Below are positions 44,220-54,825 of a stretch of 64,000 nucleotides of DNA, piece by piece (the stretch's first letter is position 1; the number at the start of each line of letters is the position of its first letter). The DNA comes from Rhypophila decipiens (lineage: Eukaryota > Ascomycota > Sordariomycetes > Sordariales > Naviculisporaceae). A model generated the notes under the pieces. That model worked only from the letters and a program-made list of their open reading frames with translations, did not search any database and had not been told where the DNA came from. The stretch spans positions 62,001-126,000 of the forward strand of contig MU858079.1 of NCBI GenBank assembly GCA_033297075.1, read 5' to 3'. Position numbers and translations under genes: made by a program.

Positions 44220-44681
44220 ATGCCTCGTGATTCGATTTCGGCTCACCTGCTTCCGCTAGCCACACTGCCTGCACTGATGTACCTCCCCCAACTCCTCTCC
44301 GAGAACAATTCTGTTGGGCATCATGATGAATGTGAGACGTCGTCGTCGTCAAGATACGCATGCCGCTTCCTCTTGACCCGTCTCATCAGCTCCATCAAAG
44401 CCACATGGGTCACTTCCCGCTCACCACCCGACCTCCGCCGGCGGGATGACCTACAAACCCAAAACATCACCATCGGCGTGGTGGTGGGCATCTTCCTCAC
44501 TATCTTTCTTGTCGCGCTCTTCTACTTCCTCCACCGATACAGCGCGTCTATCCGCGTTCGCAAGAAGCGACGGTCTAGGCGGAGAGGGTCTCGAGCGGGG
44601 AGCGGCAGTTCGAAAGGGTCTGCATCGAGTACCAGCACTCAGGGGTCAGCCCCCCCTGCCCCTGAGCCGGCAACGGCGTGA
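44220..44681 (+). CDS. Small single-pass membrane protein
   Basis: The 153-residue frame has a helix ITIGVVVGIFLTIFLVALFY in its middle. A strongly basic segment (RVRKKRRSRRRGSR) follows at once, then a Gly/Ser-rich tail, so the C-terminus should be cytosolic. This layout is common in short fungal membrane proteins of unknown role. The first 70 residues are poorly composed, so the true start may be a later ATG (44277) or follow an unseen intron; the helix and tail are the firm part. No signal peptide is clear. Confidence 0.6.
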   Translation: MPRDSISAHLLPLATLPALMYLPQLLSENNSVGHHDECETSSSSRYACRFLLTRLISSIKATWVTSRSPPDLRRRDDLQTQNITIGVVVGIFLTIFLVALFYFLHRYSASIRVRKKRRSRRRGSRAGSGSSKGSASSTSTQGSAPPAPEPATA

Positions 44682-45007
44682 GCCCAGCTGTGGAAGGTCG
44701 GGTGGCAGATGATGAGTTGAAGACTGCGAATAAAGGCTTTGTGTTTATATGCTTTTGATGTAATAACTACCTAGGTGTCTGGTTTCGCTGCTCGGCTCTT
44801 TGATGGAACCTGTTGTTATTCTCGTCGGGCGTCGTGGCGTTGGGATTTGTGATGCAATTCGTAATGTCGAGCATTCACTTTGTCGCTGCTGTCTATGGGG
44901 CACTTGGAATTTGGGTTGTACTTATAAGAAAGACAGTTGGTTGAACAGAGAATACTGGATATGAGAAAATTGTGCCTTGATTGTCTCCTAGATAACTCTC
45001 ACTCTGA
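44682..45007. other. Convergent intergenic
   Basis: No gene is seen; this is the shared 3' flank of two convergent genes. Confidence 0.5.
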
Positions 45008-46120
45008 TCACCTCCACATTTCCTCTCCATCTCTATCTCGTCTACTGTAAAGTCTTGAAGAGTGACGATAACCACCACCACCCATGCCGCTTATCCTCCC
45101 ATCATCGCCCTCCCGTTCCTCTTCCCTGCTGAAACCCTTAGGACGCTTGTTTCTGTCTCGGACCCTATGTTCAGAATAACCGTTTATCCGATGACCTCTA
45201 TCTTTCCGTGCCCGCCGTCTCTCGCCATCACCTCCAGGAACTTTTACTTCGTGGACACCCCGAGAAATATCAACACCCGGCGGCATAACCTTGGCTGCTG
45301 TCCTCAAACCCCCATGCAGGTTCCGTACATTGTTCACCGAAGCCTGTACCCGCTCAAGACCCTCCCGGATCGCGTCGGCCTCGTTCTTGAGCCTCTCATG
45401 CACGTCACACTCGTGAGCAGGTGTCCGCCCCGCCAACTTGCGTATGGCTTTCGAGGTTCCCTGCAAGTCGGCCGTGATTGACTCGAGCGCGGCGGCCAGC
45501 TCCGGATCAGCCACCGAGGAACTTTGTCCATCATCATTCCCTGCGACTCCTCCTCCGCTGCCAAAGTCTTCTCCATTCCGCTCCTCTCGGACGGCGGCAT
45601 GGCGATTCTGATGACGAGGAGGTCCAGCTTGGAGTTGGTCTTCTCCAGGCGGCCTTGGACGACGAGGTGGCTTCGCAGTGGCAGCACGCTGCTTGGACAG
45701 CTTCCGGCGATGGAGGTACTGGCGGATCCCGTAGCCAAACAAGCCGACAGCAACTTGCGCGAGAATGTGGTGCAGGTCGGTACTACTGTCGCTCCTGACC
45801 GTCGTTCCGGTTCCGTCGTCATCTCGGCTTTGGTGGTGTGGACTGGAGTCGTCTCGTTCCTTCTCTCCGTGTCTGGTTCTTCTTGAAGGGGATGATGCTG
45901 CAGGCGAGCGGCTTTCAGTTGAACCCTTGTCTCGACCCTTGGAATACCGGCTGGCTGATGTTTGTCGTTCTGTCGACTTTGTCTTTGATGATGTCCCTTG
46001 CCCACCAAGACGTTTCATCGAGTAGGAAAGAACTGCCTTGCCCAGTTGGTGGAGGAGCTCGGGAGACGATTGGGCCGCAAACGGGTTGGATCTGACCTTG
46101 CTGGACGACTGGGCGTTCAT
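45008..46120 (-). CDS. Basic low-complexity protein with two amphipathic helices
   Basis: I use the ATG at 46120 (370 residues). The frame extends to an ATG at 46318, but a TATAAAAG box at 46280-46273 lies between the two and supports the inner start. Two related helical segments occur: ELLHQLGKAVLSYSMKRLGG near the N-terminus and DLHHILAQVAVGLFGYGIRQ in the middle, each following a polar Ser-rich linker. A third region (DPELAAALESITADLQ, then RLKNEADAIREGLERV) is coiled-coil-like. The C-terminus is rich in Arg, Glu and Gly. I do not recognise the family. The repeated helix suggests membrane or self-association. Confidence 0.6.
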   Translation of the reverse strand: MNAQSSSKVRSNPFAAQSSPELLHQLGKAVLSYSMKRLGGQGTSSKTKSTERQTSASRYSKGRDKGSTESRSPAASSPSRRTRHGEKERDDSSPHHQSRDDDGTGTTVRSDSSTDLHHILAQVAVGLFGYGIRQYLHRRKLSKQRAATAKPPRRPRPPGEDQLQAGPPRHQNRHAAVREERNGEDFGSGGGVAGNDDGQSSSVADPELAAALESITADLQGTSKAIRKLAGRTPAHECDVHERLKNEADAIREGLERVQASVNNVRNLHGGLRTAAKVMPPGVDISRGVHEVKVPGGDGERRRARKDRGHRINGYSEHRVRDRNKRPKGFSREEEREGDDGRISGMGGGGYRHSSRLYSRRDRDGEEMWR

Positions 46121-46636
46121 ACTGTCTTGATGGGACGGGGACCCGTTTTGGGGCTGCTTTGAAGCTGGATATGCTGATACACCTGCAATATGAACTCTGG
46201 CAAAACCCAGACATGACTTGGATTGCAGTTTGCCATTAGGTTCAGAGGCGAGACGGATAGAAACTGATGAAGCTTTTATAACCAAGAAAAGAAATATAAC
46301 AACGACAGTGTACTTCAAGTTGTAAGTTTACGCCAGCGTGAGTAGTGCGCGTGCGTAGGATGCGACTGTGACTTGGTGGTGGTGGTTAAGTTGTTAGGCA
46401 AGGAGGTCGCGTGATGGCTGCGTCCGAGGACCTCCCGTGAGCCACCATCCCAAGTTCGCACAGGGGACCTGCGATCAGGCAGGAACAAACGAGAAAAGTC
46501 GTTCTATTATTGGACTCTGGAATATAGTGCAAACGTAGCCCATTCTAGAGTAAAATTGTTCGTTCCTTACTTCTGGTCTCCTCCGCTATTGTCCTGAGTT
46601 GGTATCATGCAAGTACATAAAGTGTGGAGTTGAGAC
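46121..46636. other. 5' flank of the basic protein gene
   Basis: Contains the TATA box at 46280-46273 (minus strand). No gene is seen in the rest. Confidence 0.45.
46273..46280 (-). promoter_or_regulatory. TATA box for the leftward gene starting at 46120
   Basis: TATAAAAG on the minus strand lies 152 bp before the ATG at 46120 and inside the longer frame that starts at 46318. It is the main reason for choosing the shorter protein. Confidence 0.45.
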
Positions 46637-46822
46637 TTACAAGATGGTCAACGTGACATCTCCCTGGATTTTGGCCTTCATTTTGATATCCACGTCCAGA
46701 TCCATATCGAGCCGGACTGCCGGCGCACCTCGGCGACCGTTATCTGCGTGGGCTACCGCCTGCTCATTTGCTTGTTCTGCCTGTGGTCGATGCAACTGTT
46801 TCTGGTGACTTGTAGCTAACAT
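46637..46822 (-). CDS. Tiny protein or last exon, ending with an acidic/basic beta pattern
   Basis: A 61-codon frame ends VRLDMDLDVDIKMKAKIQGD then VTLTIL. The strict alternation in LDMDLDVDIKMKAKI predicts an amphipathic beta strand and resembles the C-termini of short uncharacterised fungal proteins (from memory, unverified). A GCTACAAG just inside the frame could be a splice acceptor, in which case the start lies further right; around 46972 an ATG-led stretch (MMMEQQPKAQREGDD) could be the first exon, but I found no good donor. The final Leu-stop (TTGTAAGT) also looks like a donor, so the end is not certain either. Confidence 0.4.
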   Translation of the reverse strand: MLATSHQKQLHRPQAEQANEQAVAHADNGRRGAPAVRLDMDLDVDIKMKAKIQGDVTLTIL

Positions 46823-47493
46823 TTGTTGGTCACTTGCAGGTGTCCGCTCTTTTTCAATGTTTTATGTGGGAGGAGAGACTTGGCTGTCGCGTGTTTGTTT
46901 GTTTCCTGGGCTCAGTGCCCGACTGTCGTCTCCTTCTCGCTGGGCTTTTGGTTGCTGCTCCATCATCATATAATTCCAAGAGAGAAACAACAAGTACCTG
47001 GGATCAAACACTCAAACATGCTAAACACCTGGGTATATTGATATTCTACTGGTCTATATGTGAATGTTAACAAGAAGGCCAAGTCTTTGCCATGAAAGGT
47101 TCTGAGGCAATGACATCATCTTGAACCGACCCCTCCAAACTCGCCCTCTTGTGGTCGGCCGGTCGATCCCAGCCCAACGGTTCCGCTGTGCCACAGCCGG
47201 CCTGCTGTTGCCCGGCCTGCGCAGTTGAAGCTGGCTTCCATTATTAACCCGTAAAACTCCAAAGCTTTTTGACACTGGGACCGCCTCCTCGTCAAATGTG
47301 CAATTGTGGCCTTCTCTTTCCGTCTGCAGGGTTTGTGGCCCGCAGTCTTGCTAATCCTTAGCCAGGTCTCGTCCCTCTCGCCATGACATCTCTCGAAATA
47401 GCGCATGTGGTCGGATTCTTGCTCCCGGCGCCCTTCGCTCTCTGTGATTCAATGGTGCAAATTATGTGATTCCGTCTATTCCCAAACACCTGT
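46823..47493. other. Intergenic
   Basis: Nothing is supported apart from a possible upstream exon of the tiny gene near 46970. The right part is the 3' flank of the thioredoxin gene. Confidence 0.4.
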
Positions 47494-47886
47494 CTACTTG
47501 GATTCGGCGGCGGCGGCTTCCTTCTTCTCTTTGGCCAACTTGCCCATCTTCTCGCAGGCAGCCTTCAGACTCGGCCAGTCGGCGCCCTGGATCATCGTGT
47601 TCCCGTTCGCAGCGACCTGCTTGCTGTTCTTGAAGAAGAGGAAGGTGGGCATGGCGGAGACGCGGTACTGGTAGGCGACGGCCTTGTTGGTGTCGACGTT
47701 GATCTTTGCGAAGGCGAGGAAGTTGGGGATCGACAGCGTTTTGGCCAGCTGCTCGTACATGGGCGCGATCGCCTTGCACGGTCCGCACCAGTCGGCGTAG
47801 AAGTCGGCGACAACGTACTGGGTCGACGAGAGCAGCGCCTGCCACTCCTGCGCCGTGTTGACGTGGTGAAGACCGCCTTCGCCCAT
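47494..47886 (-). CDS. Thioredoxin
   Basis: A 130-residue single-exon thioredoxin. The active site WCGPC (Cys34 and Cys37) lies in VVADFYADWCGPCKAIAP. The cis-proline loop is RVSAMPTFLFFKN. A lysine/alanine-rich tail (KLAKEKKEAAAAESK) extends past the fold. There is no targeting peptide, so it is cytosolic. It would reduce protein disulfides and pass electrons from thioredoxin reductase to reductases such as PAPS or methionine sulfoxide reductase. Confidence 0.95.
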   Translation of the reverse strand: MGEGGLHHVNTAQEWQALLSSTQYVVADFYADWCGPCKAIAPMYEQLAKTLSIPNFLAFAKINVDTNKAVAYQYRVSAMPTFLFFKNSKQVAANGNTMIQGADWPSLKAACEKMGKLAKEKKEAAAAESK

Positions 47887-48384
47887 TTTTGTGAGTGTTG
47901 TGTGTTTTGGGTCGTGCGGTGAATTGATGATTCTACGAGTTGAGCGAGGGGATCGTTCCGCGATTGCTGTGGAGCAAATGATATGTGCCGACCGCTAACA
48001 ACCTAGGTGGGGATCAGCAGTTTATGTATGCTTTGCCGATTAAGCGTTTATTCGAGCATGTAATTATTGATCGGACGGAGGCCGATGATCTTGTCTTTGC
48101 GACTTTCAGTTTTTGGCAATTTCGCAGGTGTTTGTAATCGCCTTGTACATTTGCATTACCCATTCGAAGCATCACAGCTTTGTCACAAGGGCACGAACCT
48201 TCTGGAATTCCCGACAAGCTGTTCGCTGCCCCGAAATACCGTAGAGTACACAGTCGTACGGTATTTAACGTGTATTGTACCGCATAGCGAAGCAAGCCGC
48301 ATCGGGCCGAGAAAAAAGAATGTCACAACGACAACAAACCTGCTGAGTTTAATCCAGTTCCAATGCTTCTATCTTTGTACATAT
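47887..48384. other. Intergenic between two leftward genes
   Basis: It holds the thioredoxin promoter and the 3' end of the TauD-like gene. No gene is seen. Confidence 0.5.
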
Positions 48385-49629
48385 TTACAGACCCAGGGCT
48401 TCCCTCCTGCTTCTGCTACCAAGGTCCAGATATGGCGCCTCACCCAACGAACAGACGCGGTCCCCAGCGCGTGCCTGCTCGTAGTCATACGTCGCGCAGT
48501 GCCACGTGCTGCGGTTGTCCCAGATGGCGACATCGTTCTTCCTCCACTTGAAACGCACCTGGGCGTCGTGGTTCTGAGTGACGAGGTTGAAGAGGTAGCT
48601 GAGTAGCATGTCAGACTCGTCCTTGGTCACCCCGTTGATACGCTTGGTAAAGCCCTTGTTGACATAGACCGATTTCCAGCCCGTCACAGCTGGGTTGTGT
48701 CAGCCAGAAACGAGCTCATTTACATGCGCATACTCTTGGGGCTCAGTCACTCACGATTCGTTCTAATCACGGGGTGAACAGCCGTCAACTCAGAACCCTG
48801 GTTCAACGGTGAACCTCGCTTGCCCTCTCGCAGGGGGTTGCCCAGATTCTTTGCCTCCTCCAGGAAGAACCTGGCATCGTGCGTTGCCGTCAAACCTTCG
48901 AGCATCCGCTGCATGGCAGGGGACAACCTGTCATAGATCTCGTACCCGCTCGCCCAGAGGGTATCGCCACCCGTCGCGGGGAGAGTGTGAATCTTGAGCA
49001 TGGCGTAATCGGATGGCACAGGCTCAAAGGTGATGTCGCTATGCCAGGCGTTGCTGGCGAATCTGCTCACATCGGAGAGCATGTGTGTGAGGCCGCCGCC
49101 CTTCTTCTGCTTCTCGGAGCTGATGACACTGATTTGGTCTCCCAGCTCGCTGCCCTCCTCGGTGAGAGGATGCACATGAAGACCCGATGACTCGGGCTAC
49201 CATCCTCGTCAGCACACGGACACTTGATATGATCTGAAGCACACTTACGCAGCCAGCGTGCTCGGTTAATCGAAGCATAAAGTGCTTCATCTGGATTGGT
49301 GTCACATCCTGATCACGCAAGAAGACGACGCCCCGTTCAGAGACTAGAGTCACAAGTCAGCGTGTGCAGACCTTGGCCAGCGTGGATGAAGATTGCCCAG
49401 GCAGCTTACTGGTAACGGCAAGATCCTGAATCACCTGGTCCTCTGCAGCGATGAGGTCCTTGATCTGGACGCCCTCGAACTCGCGCCCGATAACAGGTGT
49501 GAGGTCGTTCCAGCTGTACTTGTCAAGGGTTCCCGAGTACTTGAGGGGACTGGCCCGCCTCGTCCTGGCAATATCGTTTCCGCCAACAATATTTGCTGAA
49601 GTCCCCGCTTCATGGATAACAGCAGGCAT
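48385..49629 (-). CDS. TauD/TfdA-family 2-oxoglutarate dioxygenase
   Basis: Exons are 49629-49410, 49343-49249, 49196-48755 and 48689-48385, with introns of 66, 52 and 65 bp, giving 353 residues. The joints rebuild family motifs: LAVTISERGVVFLRDQDV, then GCPESSGLHVHPL, then NPVTGWKSVYVN. The iron ligands are WHSDITFEPVP (His and Asp) and the distal His in RSTWHCATYDY, followed by the 2-oxoglutarate-binding Arg region. It closes with GEAPYLDLGSRSRREALG. Family members cleave sulfonates such as taurine to sulfite and an aldehyde, or hydroxylate related compounds, in the cytosol. It is divergent from a Dal5-type transporter, with 788 bp between starts. Confidence 0.9.
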
Positions 49630-50417
49630 GATGAGTGGGAGCTTTGTATCACAGGGGCAGACTGCTAATGGAATGCAGAGAAGATGTGGCCCAAAGAGAC
49701 GACTTGCAGGTGGGATATCAGTTAGCTGTAGTCAAAGAGGCTTATGGATTATTCCTTCAAGTCTTTATTCCCTGCCCCAAAGGCTCACAGAGTCACAGCA
49801 CTTACAGACCGTGTCAGCTCACTGACACTCCCGCCGGAGTAAATTTCGGAAAATCCCGAATGGCGTCACCCGAGTTTGCAATGAGGAATCCCCGCACCAA
49901 TCCTGACCTGGCGTCCGCTGCCGATTCCAGGGAGAGCTGTTTCATCCGGGGGCTAACCCGAGACGGGAAGGTTTGGGTGGGAAATCTCCACACCAAGATC
50001 TCAACGGTCGAGACTCGAGAAGTGGCAGCTCGGAGTTGATCATCTCGGGCCGCACCCCAAAACGGGGGCTTGGGGCCGACATGGGTCGTCATGCTCATCG
50101 GTTACATGTGCATTCTCGTCAAAGTTGCGTTGATGTGTTGCCGCCAGCTGCTGTGACCTCGGGATGCTGCCATGACGCGATCGACCCCGGGAATGGCAGG
50201 TAGTCTTTTTCTCCGTATCCATCTCCGCAGGCTTCTTTACACGACATTTCCATGATGTCCAAGCAACATGAAGCAGATGATGGGTTTGGATTCGGGGTAT
50301 AAGAAGCGTGGCAAACACAATTGTCGACGGCAATAGATTGAAATGTTGCTGACCTACTGCTCATTCTGATCACCTCAGATACTCGAGCAAGCTTCTCATC
50401 GATACCAGTCAACGAGG
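49630..50417. other. Divergent promoter interval of the TauD-like and transporter genes
   Basis: No gene is seen. A TATAAG word at 50298-50303, 120 bp before the transporter start, may be its core promoter. The interval probably drives both genes; I see no clear regulator site. Confidence 0.5.
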
Positions 50418-52095
50418 ATGGGTTCCAGCAGCACCGACATCGAGCGTCCGCCTAGCCAGCCCAAGGCTGCCAACGACAAGGAGGATGTTGGGTCCATCAA
50501 GCAAGCCGTCGGCGTCGGCCGTGAGAACCTCAGTTCCGCTATCCCTCCCGATGACACATACGAGGGCAAGCACCGCTGGGATCCCGAGGCCACATGGACA
50601 CCCGCAGAGGAGGCACAGGTCGTCCGCAAGACGGATTTCCTCCTGCTCTCGTGGCTCTGCGTCATGTTCTTCGGCCTGCAGCTCGACCGTGGCAACTTGG
50701 CCAACGCCAATGCCGACAACTTCCTTGACGACATGAACCTGTCCACCGATGACTACAACAACGGAAACACGATCCAGCTCCTTGCCTTCCTTGCAGCCGA
50801 GTTTCCTGTCCAGCTGCTCACGAAGCGCTATGGCTTCCGCAGGGTGCTTCCCGCCATGATGTTTGCCTGGGGAACTGTCTCGTGGGCCCAGTCGTGGATG
50901 CATGATCGCGCTGGGTTCTACGTCACTCGTGCCCTGATTGGAGCCTGCGAGGGTGGTTTTATCCCTGGCGCCATTCTCTATGCCACCTACTTCTACACGT
51001 CCAAGGAGCTCTCCATCAGGCTGGGCATCTTTTGGTCTACCCTGAACGTCGCTCGCATCATCTCTGCTCTGCTGGCTGCTGGTATCCTGGAGATGCGCGG
51101 TGTTGATGGCAAGCCTGGCTGGTTCTGGCTGTTCCTCCTCGAGGGACTCCTGACCGTTGTCCTTGCCGTTATTGTAAGTACTCATATCAATATCACCAGT
51201 TTTGCCCGTCCTTTACTAACTCGATTGCTCCAAGTCGTTGCTTTATCTCCCAGCATCTCCCACAGACACCAGAAACGTCCTTTTCCGCAAGCCCTGGTAC
51301 ACTGAGCGTCAAGAAGTCATCATGACAAACCGTATCCTCCGTGACGACCCAGCCAAGGGCCTGACTGCTCTCAAGCAGCCTGCTACATGGCAAGACATCA
51401 AGTCGGCCTGGGGCGACAAGTCCCTCTGGGGTCTCTACTTTATTGGCCTGGTCGCCTACGTCCCCGCCACTCCCGTCTCGGGCTACCTCACCCTGATCTT
51501 CCGCAGCTTGGGGTTCAGCACTCTTGCCACCAACATGCTCTCGATCCCCTCGGCCTTTCTCCAGATCTGCCTGATGCTGGGCTTGGCGTACAGCAGTGAG
51601 TACTTTAACGAGCGGACCTGGCACTGCTTCTTTGGCGAGTTTTGGGCCGGGCCGCTCCTGGTTGCTCTCATCACCCTCCCCGATGGCGGACGGGAATGGA
51701 CTCGTTACACACTCGTCACGCTCATCTCGGGCTACCCCTATTTCCATCCTATTGTGACCTCGTGGATATCAGAGAACAGCTTCGACGTAAAGAAGCGGGC
51801 CATTGCAGCAGCGACATACAACGTCATTGTCCAGATGGGCTCGCTGATTGGCGGCCAAATCTACCGCAAATACGACGGGCCCTATTACAAACAGGGCAAC
51901 AAAGTCCTTGTCTCGTTTTGCGCTCTCGCCTTGGTGGTTTTTGTCGTGCAGAGACAGGTGCTGGTTTACCTAAACAGGAAGAAGGAGGAGCAGTGGGATC
52001 GCATGACGGAGGAGGAAAAGTTTGCCTATCAGAACGATATTGCCGCCCGCGAGGCCGATGGAAACAAGCGTTTGGACTTTCGGTTTGCTTACTGA
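50418..52095 (+). CDS. MFS anion:cation symporter, Dal5/Tna1 type
   Basis: Exon 1 is 50418-51173, the intron 51174-51234 (61 bp) and exon 2 51235-52095, giving 538 residues. A polar N-terminus precedes TDFLLLSWLCVMFFGLQLDR and GNLANANADNF, the hallmark of the Dal5 (allantoate permease) family. It continues with YGFRRVLPAMMFAWGTVSWA, RALIGACEGGFIPGAILY and GWFWLFLLEGLLTVVLA. About 12 helices are expected. Members carry organic anions such as allantoate, nicotinate, vitamins or sulfonates with protons across the plasma membrane. The divergent dioxygenase suggests the substrate is what that enzyme attacks (inference). Confidence 0.9.
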
Positions 52096-52491
52096 AATAC
52101 TACTTGATACTTGGTCGTTGTATCCGTACTGTGGGGACATGACCTTTTGTGGATTCGTTCTATATACGGATACGATGGAATACTTTAAGTTCATGTTACC
52201 AAATAAGTCGTAATACGAACTACAAATGATGCAAACTTGAAGTAAGAGTAGCTTCAGGTATGAATTTGATAAGGTGCTTCACGATCTTGTCACCTTTCCT
52301 GATAATCTCTCCCTCTTATTGTATGTTTTACTGCCGTCCTGATTTGTGATTTCCCTTCTCAAATTCCTCCAATCATATCTTAGCGGGGCTTGGCAACCAG
52401 GGGTGGGCAACGTGGATGGCTAGCATCCAGACCTCTCGGGTCTCACCTTCGTCTTGACACTTGGAAAAAACAGCAACGGCATCAAGTCCTA
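52096..52491. other. Intergenic
   Basis: Short promoter interval of the Zn2Cys6 gene; no gene. The frame of that gene is open upstream to 52390 without an ATG. Confidence 0.5.
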
Positions 52492-54561
52492 ATGGCCAGT
52501 CCCAGCGCGTCAACGCCTCAAGCCAAAGCAACCAAACAGCGAAAAATCGGATCAAGATCGTGCGATGGATGCAAAATCAGAAAGGTGAAGTGCACCGAGC
52601 AACCGCCGTGTGAACGCTGTCGGGCAGTTGGCATCGAATGCACTTTCAACAAGACACCTGCAGTCCGGGGACCGAGAAGCCTGCGGGCCAAGACGCTGGA
52701 ACAGATCCGGAAGGCCCAGCAAGATGGCCCTCTCCCGGCATCTAGCAGTCCAGCCGACAAACAGCCGCCAGCGCAGCCAGCTTCAGCGCCGAGCAATGAC
52801 AGCAGACCACAGCCCGAGATCAGCGTCGAGTCTCTTGTTCTCCGCCTCTGCATCTATCGAGTGCGCTTGTTTCCGGTCTGGCCCATTGTCGCTGTGGAGG
52901 AGGTTATCGCGGCCCTTCATCGGGATGCCCACGATGTCGACACCTTTGCACTGGCTGTGGCAGTGGGTGCGGCCACCATGGCCCAGCTCAAGCTTGAACG
53001 CTTCCAAGACGGGGGGGTTGATGACGGTATAACGGCGCAGCTTCTGGAATCTGAATGTCAGCGCATCAGGAGGGCTCATGGGCTGGACAGCGGCGCAGCG
53101 ACGCTCAACAAGCTCCGGACTTCCTTCTTCCTGCACATCTACCACGAGAACCAGGAGCCAGGCGGCACCCAGTCACTGCTCTATATGCGCGAGGCAATCA
53201 CCCTGGCCCAGATCATGGGGCTGCATCGGGCCGCGTCCTATCTAGGGCTCGACGCAGCCGAGGATCGTCTTCGGCGACGAATTATCTGGCTCTTGTTCGT
53301 CACTGAACGTGGTGTTTCCATGTTGCATGGACTTCCCCTCGTCCTGACCTCGACCGATAGGCTCCCGCCGTTGGCCGTCTCAAGCTCGGATGACGAAGCC
53401 CATGTCCTTCCGGCTTTCAAGAAGCTCGTCAACCTGTTTTGGATCTTTGACCAATCCCGGGCGTTTGAAATTCTCCAGGACACCGCAGACCAAGCATCAA
53501 ACGGCACGGCGTCATTCTTCAACCAGGAGCTTCTCAATACTCTTTTCCGGCGACTCCAGGACGCGCCGCTCGAGATGGAAAACGGGAGCAGTGATGTCCA
53601 AAAAGCCGACATTTGTGTCACGCGGCAGTGGATGCAGGTGCTCATCTGGCGGGCGACTTTGGGCGGTTCGAGACATGGAGATTCGTCACAAGCATCTGCA
53701 GCGGTGACAGCGCCGATTCACATTGCCCAAGAATTTCTCGACTTCATCTCGCAGCTTCCCAACGCAGCGCTGGAGGCACATGGACCGGCCATTGAGTTCA
53801 AAGTCTACGAGATCGCGAGTGCCGTCGCAGACGCGGTGACAGGCCCGCTGTGTGGCCATGCCCAGACCGCAGCACTGGGTCTGGTGAATGGCAGGACGGC
53901 GAGTATTTTGGTCAAACTCCAAAGGATACTGGCGACTACAAGAGGTGGCAACAGCAGCTTGCTGAACCAACTGGCAGCGAGGATCGCCCATCTGAAGGCG
54001 CCTGCTTTCCCAGCCCCAGAGTTTGTCTCGGCACCGCAGCATGATATCGATGAGCAATGGCAGATCCCATATCCAGGGCCATCAGATCAACCAACCTCTG
54101 AACCAACCTCTGGCCAAACACCAGGACGCTCGCCATACTCCATGTCGTCACCCTCAGCGTGGTTGTCCCTCGTGGCTGCGGCCGAGCTCGAACAGCAGAC
54201 GATATCAGATGGCCATGGTCCACCACATGCCGCATCAAACACGGTCGGGACAACACAAAAGGATGTGACTTCACAGCTTGAACTTCAGGCGCCGATATTG
54301 CTCGGGGGACGTCAAGGACATGCACAGGCAGATGGGTCAGGGGACAGCATGATGCGGGGACCCACGATGAATTGGTATACCACATGCAGTACCCAATCAC
54401 TCGGACTTTTGGGGCAACATGGAGTCTATAATCTCCCAGCAGACAATGGGCATGTGATGAGACACGCACAGCATGGAGGCCAAGGACAGCCCTCTGGAGA
54501 TGTCGATGTGCTCAACGGCCAGAATTGGCTGTTGGGGGTTGGCAGTCCCAGGATCCCCTGA
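52492..54561 (+). CDS. Zn2Cys6 transcription factor
   Basis: A single-exon gene of 689 residues from the first ATG. The zinc cluster starts at residue 24: CDGCKIRKVKCTEQPPC, then ERCRAVGIECTF, spacing CX2CX6CX5CX2CX6C. It is followed by a basic linker (GPRSLRAKTLEQIRKAQ) like that of maltose- and sugar-responsive regulators. The middle region (SVESLVLRLCIYRVRLFPVW, then REAITLAQIMGLHRAASYL and RRRIIWLLFVTERGVSMLHG) is a Fungal_trans homology region. The tail is Gln/Ser/Gly rich, which suits an activation domain. It lies between the transporter and the aldo/keto reductase on the same strand and is the natural candidate regulator of this group. Confidence 0.9.
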   Translation: MASPSASTPQAKATKQRKIGSRSCDGCKIRKVKCTEQPPCERCRAVGIECTFNKTPAVRGPRSLRAKTLEQIRKAQQDGPLPASSSPADKQPPAQPASAPSNDSRPQPEISVESLVLRLCIYRVRLFPVWPIVAVEEVIAALHRDAHDVDTFALAVAVGAATMAQLKLERFQDGGVDDGITAQLLESECQRIRRAHGLDSGAATLNKLRTSFFLHIYHENQEPGGTQSLLYMREAITLAQIMGLHRAASYLGLDAAEDRLRRRIIWLLFVTERGVSMLHGLPLVLTSTDRLPPLAVSSSDDEAHVLPAFKKLVNLFWIFDQSRAFEILQDTADQASNGTASFFNQELLNTLFRRLQDAPLEMENGSSDVQKADICVTRQWMQVLIWRATLGGSRHGDSSQASAAVTAPIHIAQEFLDFISQLPNAALEAHGPAIEFKVYEIASAVADAVTGPLCGHAQTAALGLVNGRTASILVKLQRILATTRGGNSSLLNQLAARIAHLKAPAFPAPEFVSAPQHDIDEQWQIPYPGPSDQPTSEPTSGQTPGRSPYSMSSPSAWLSLVAAAELEQQTISDGHGPPHAASNTVGTTQKDVTSQLELQAPILLGGRQGHAQADGSGDSMMRGPTMNWYTTCSTQSLGLLGQHGVYNLPADNGHVMRHAQHGGQGQPSGDVDVLNGQNWLLGVGSPRIP

Positions 54562-54825
54562 TCTATATCCACTTTGACGAGATTCTCCGATTTTTTCTCC
54601 TGCAATACCACCATACTATTATGGTATGTCCGCGGACGTTTCACAAGTATGCGGTACGGATAGCTTGCAGCTGTTCAACTCCGAGATATTCCCCGATGTC
54701 TACCGGCGTGCAGGCTTCGTTTACGGTTTATTCTCCAGACAGAACTTCGGAAGGTTTCTCAACAGTTTCTAATCCAATCACATCATTACATCAACTTGAG
54801 CCCATCAGAAGCAGAATCGCACACG

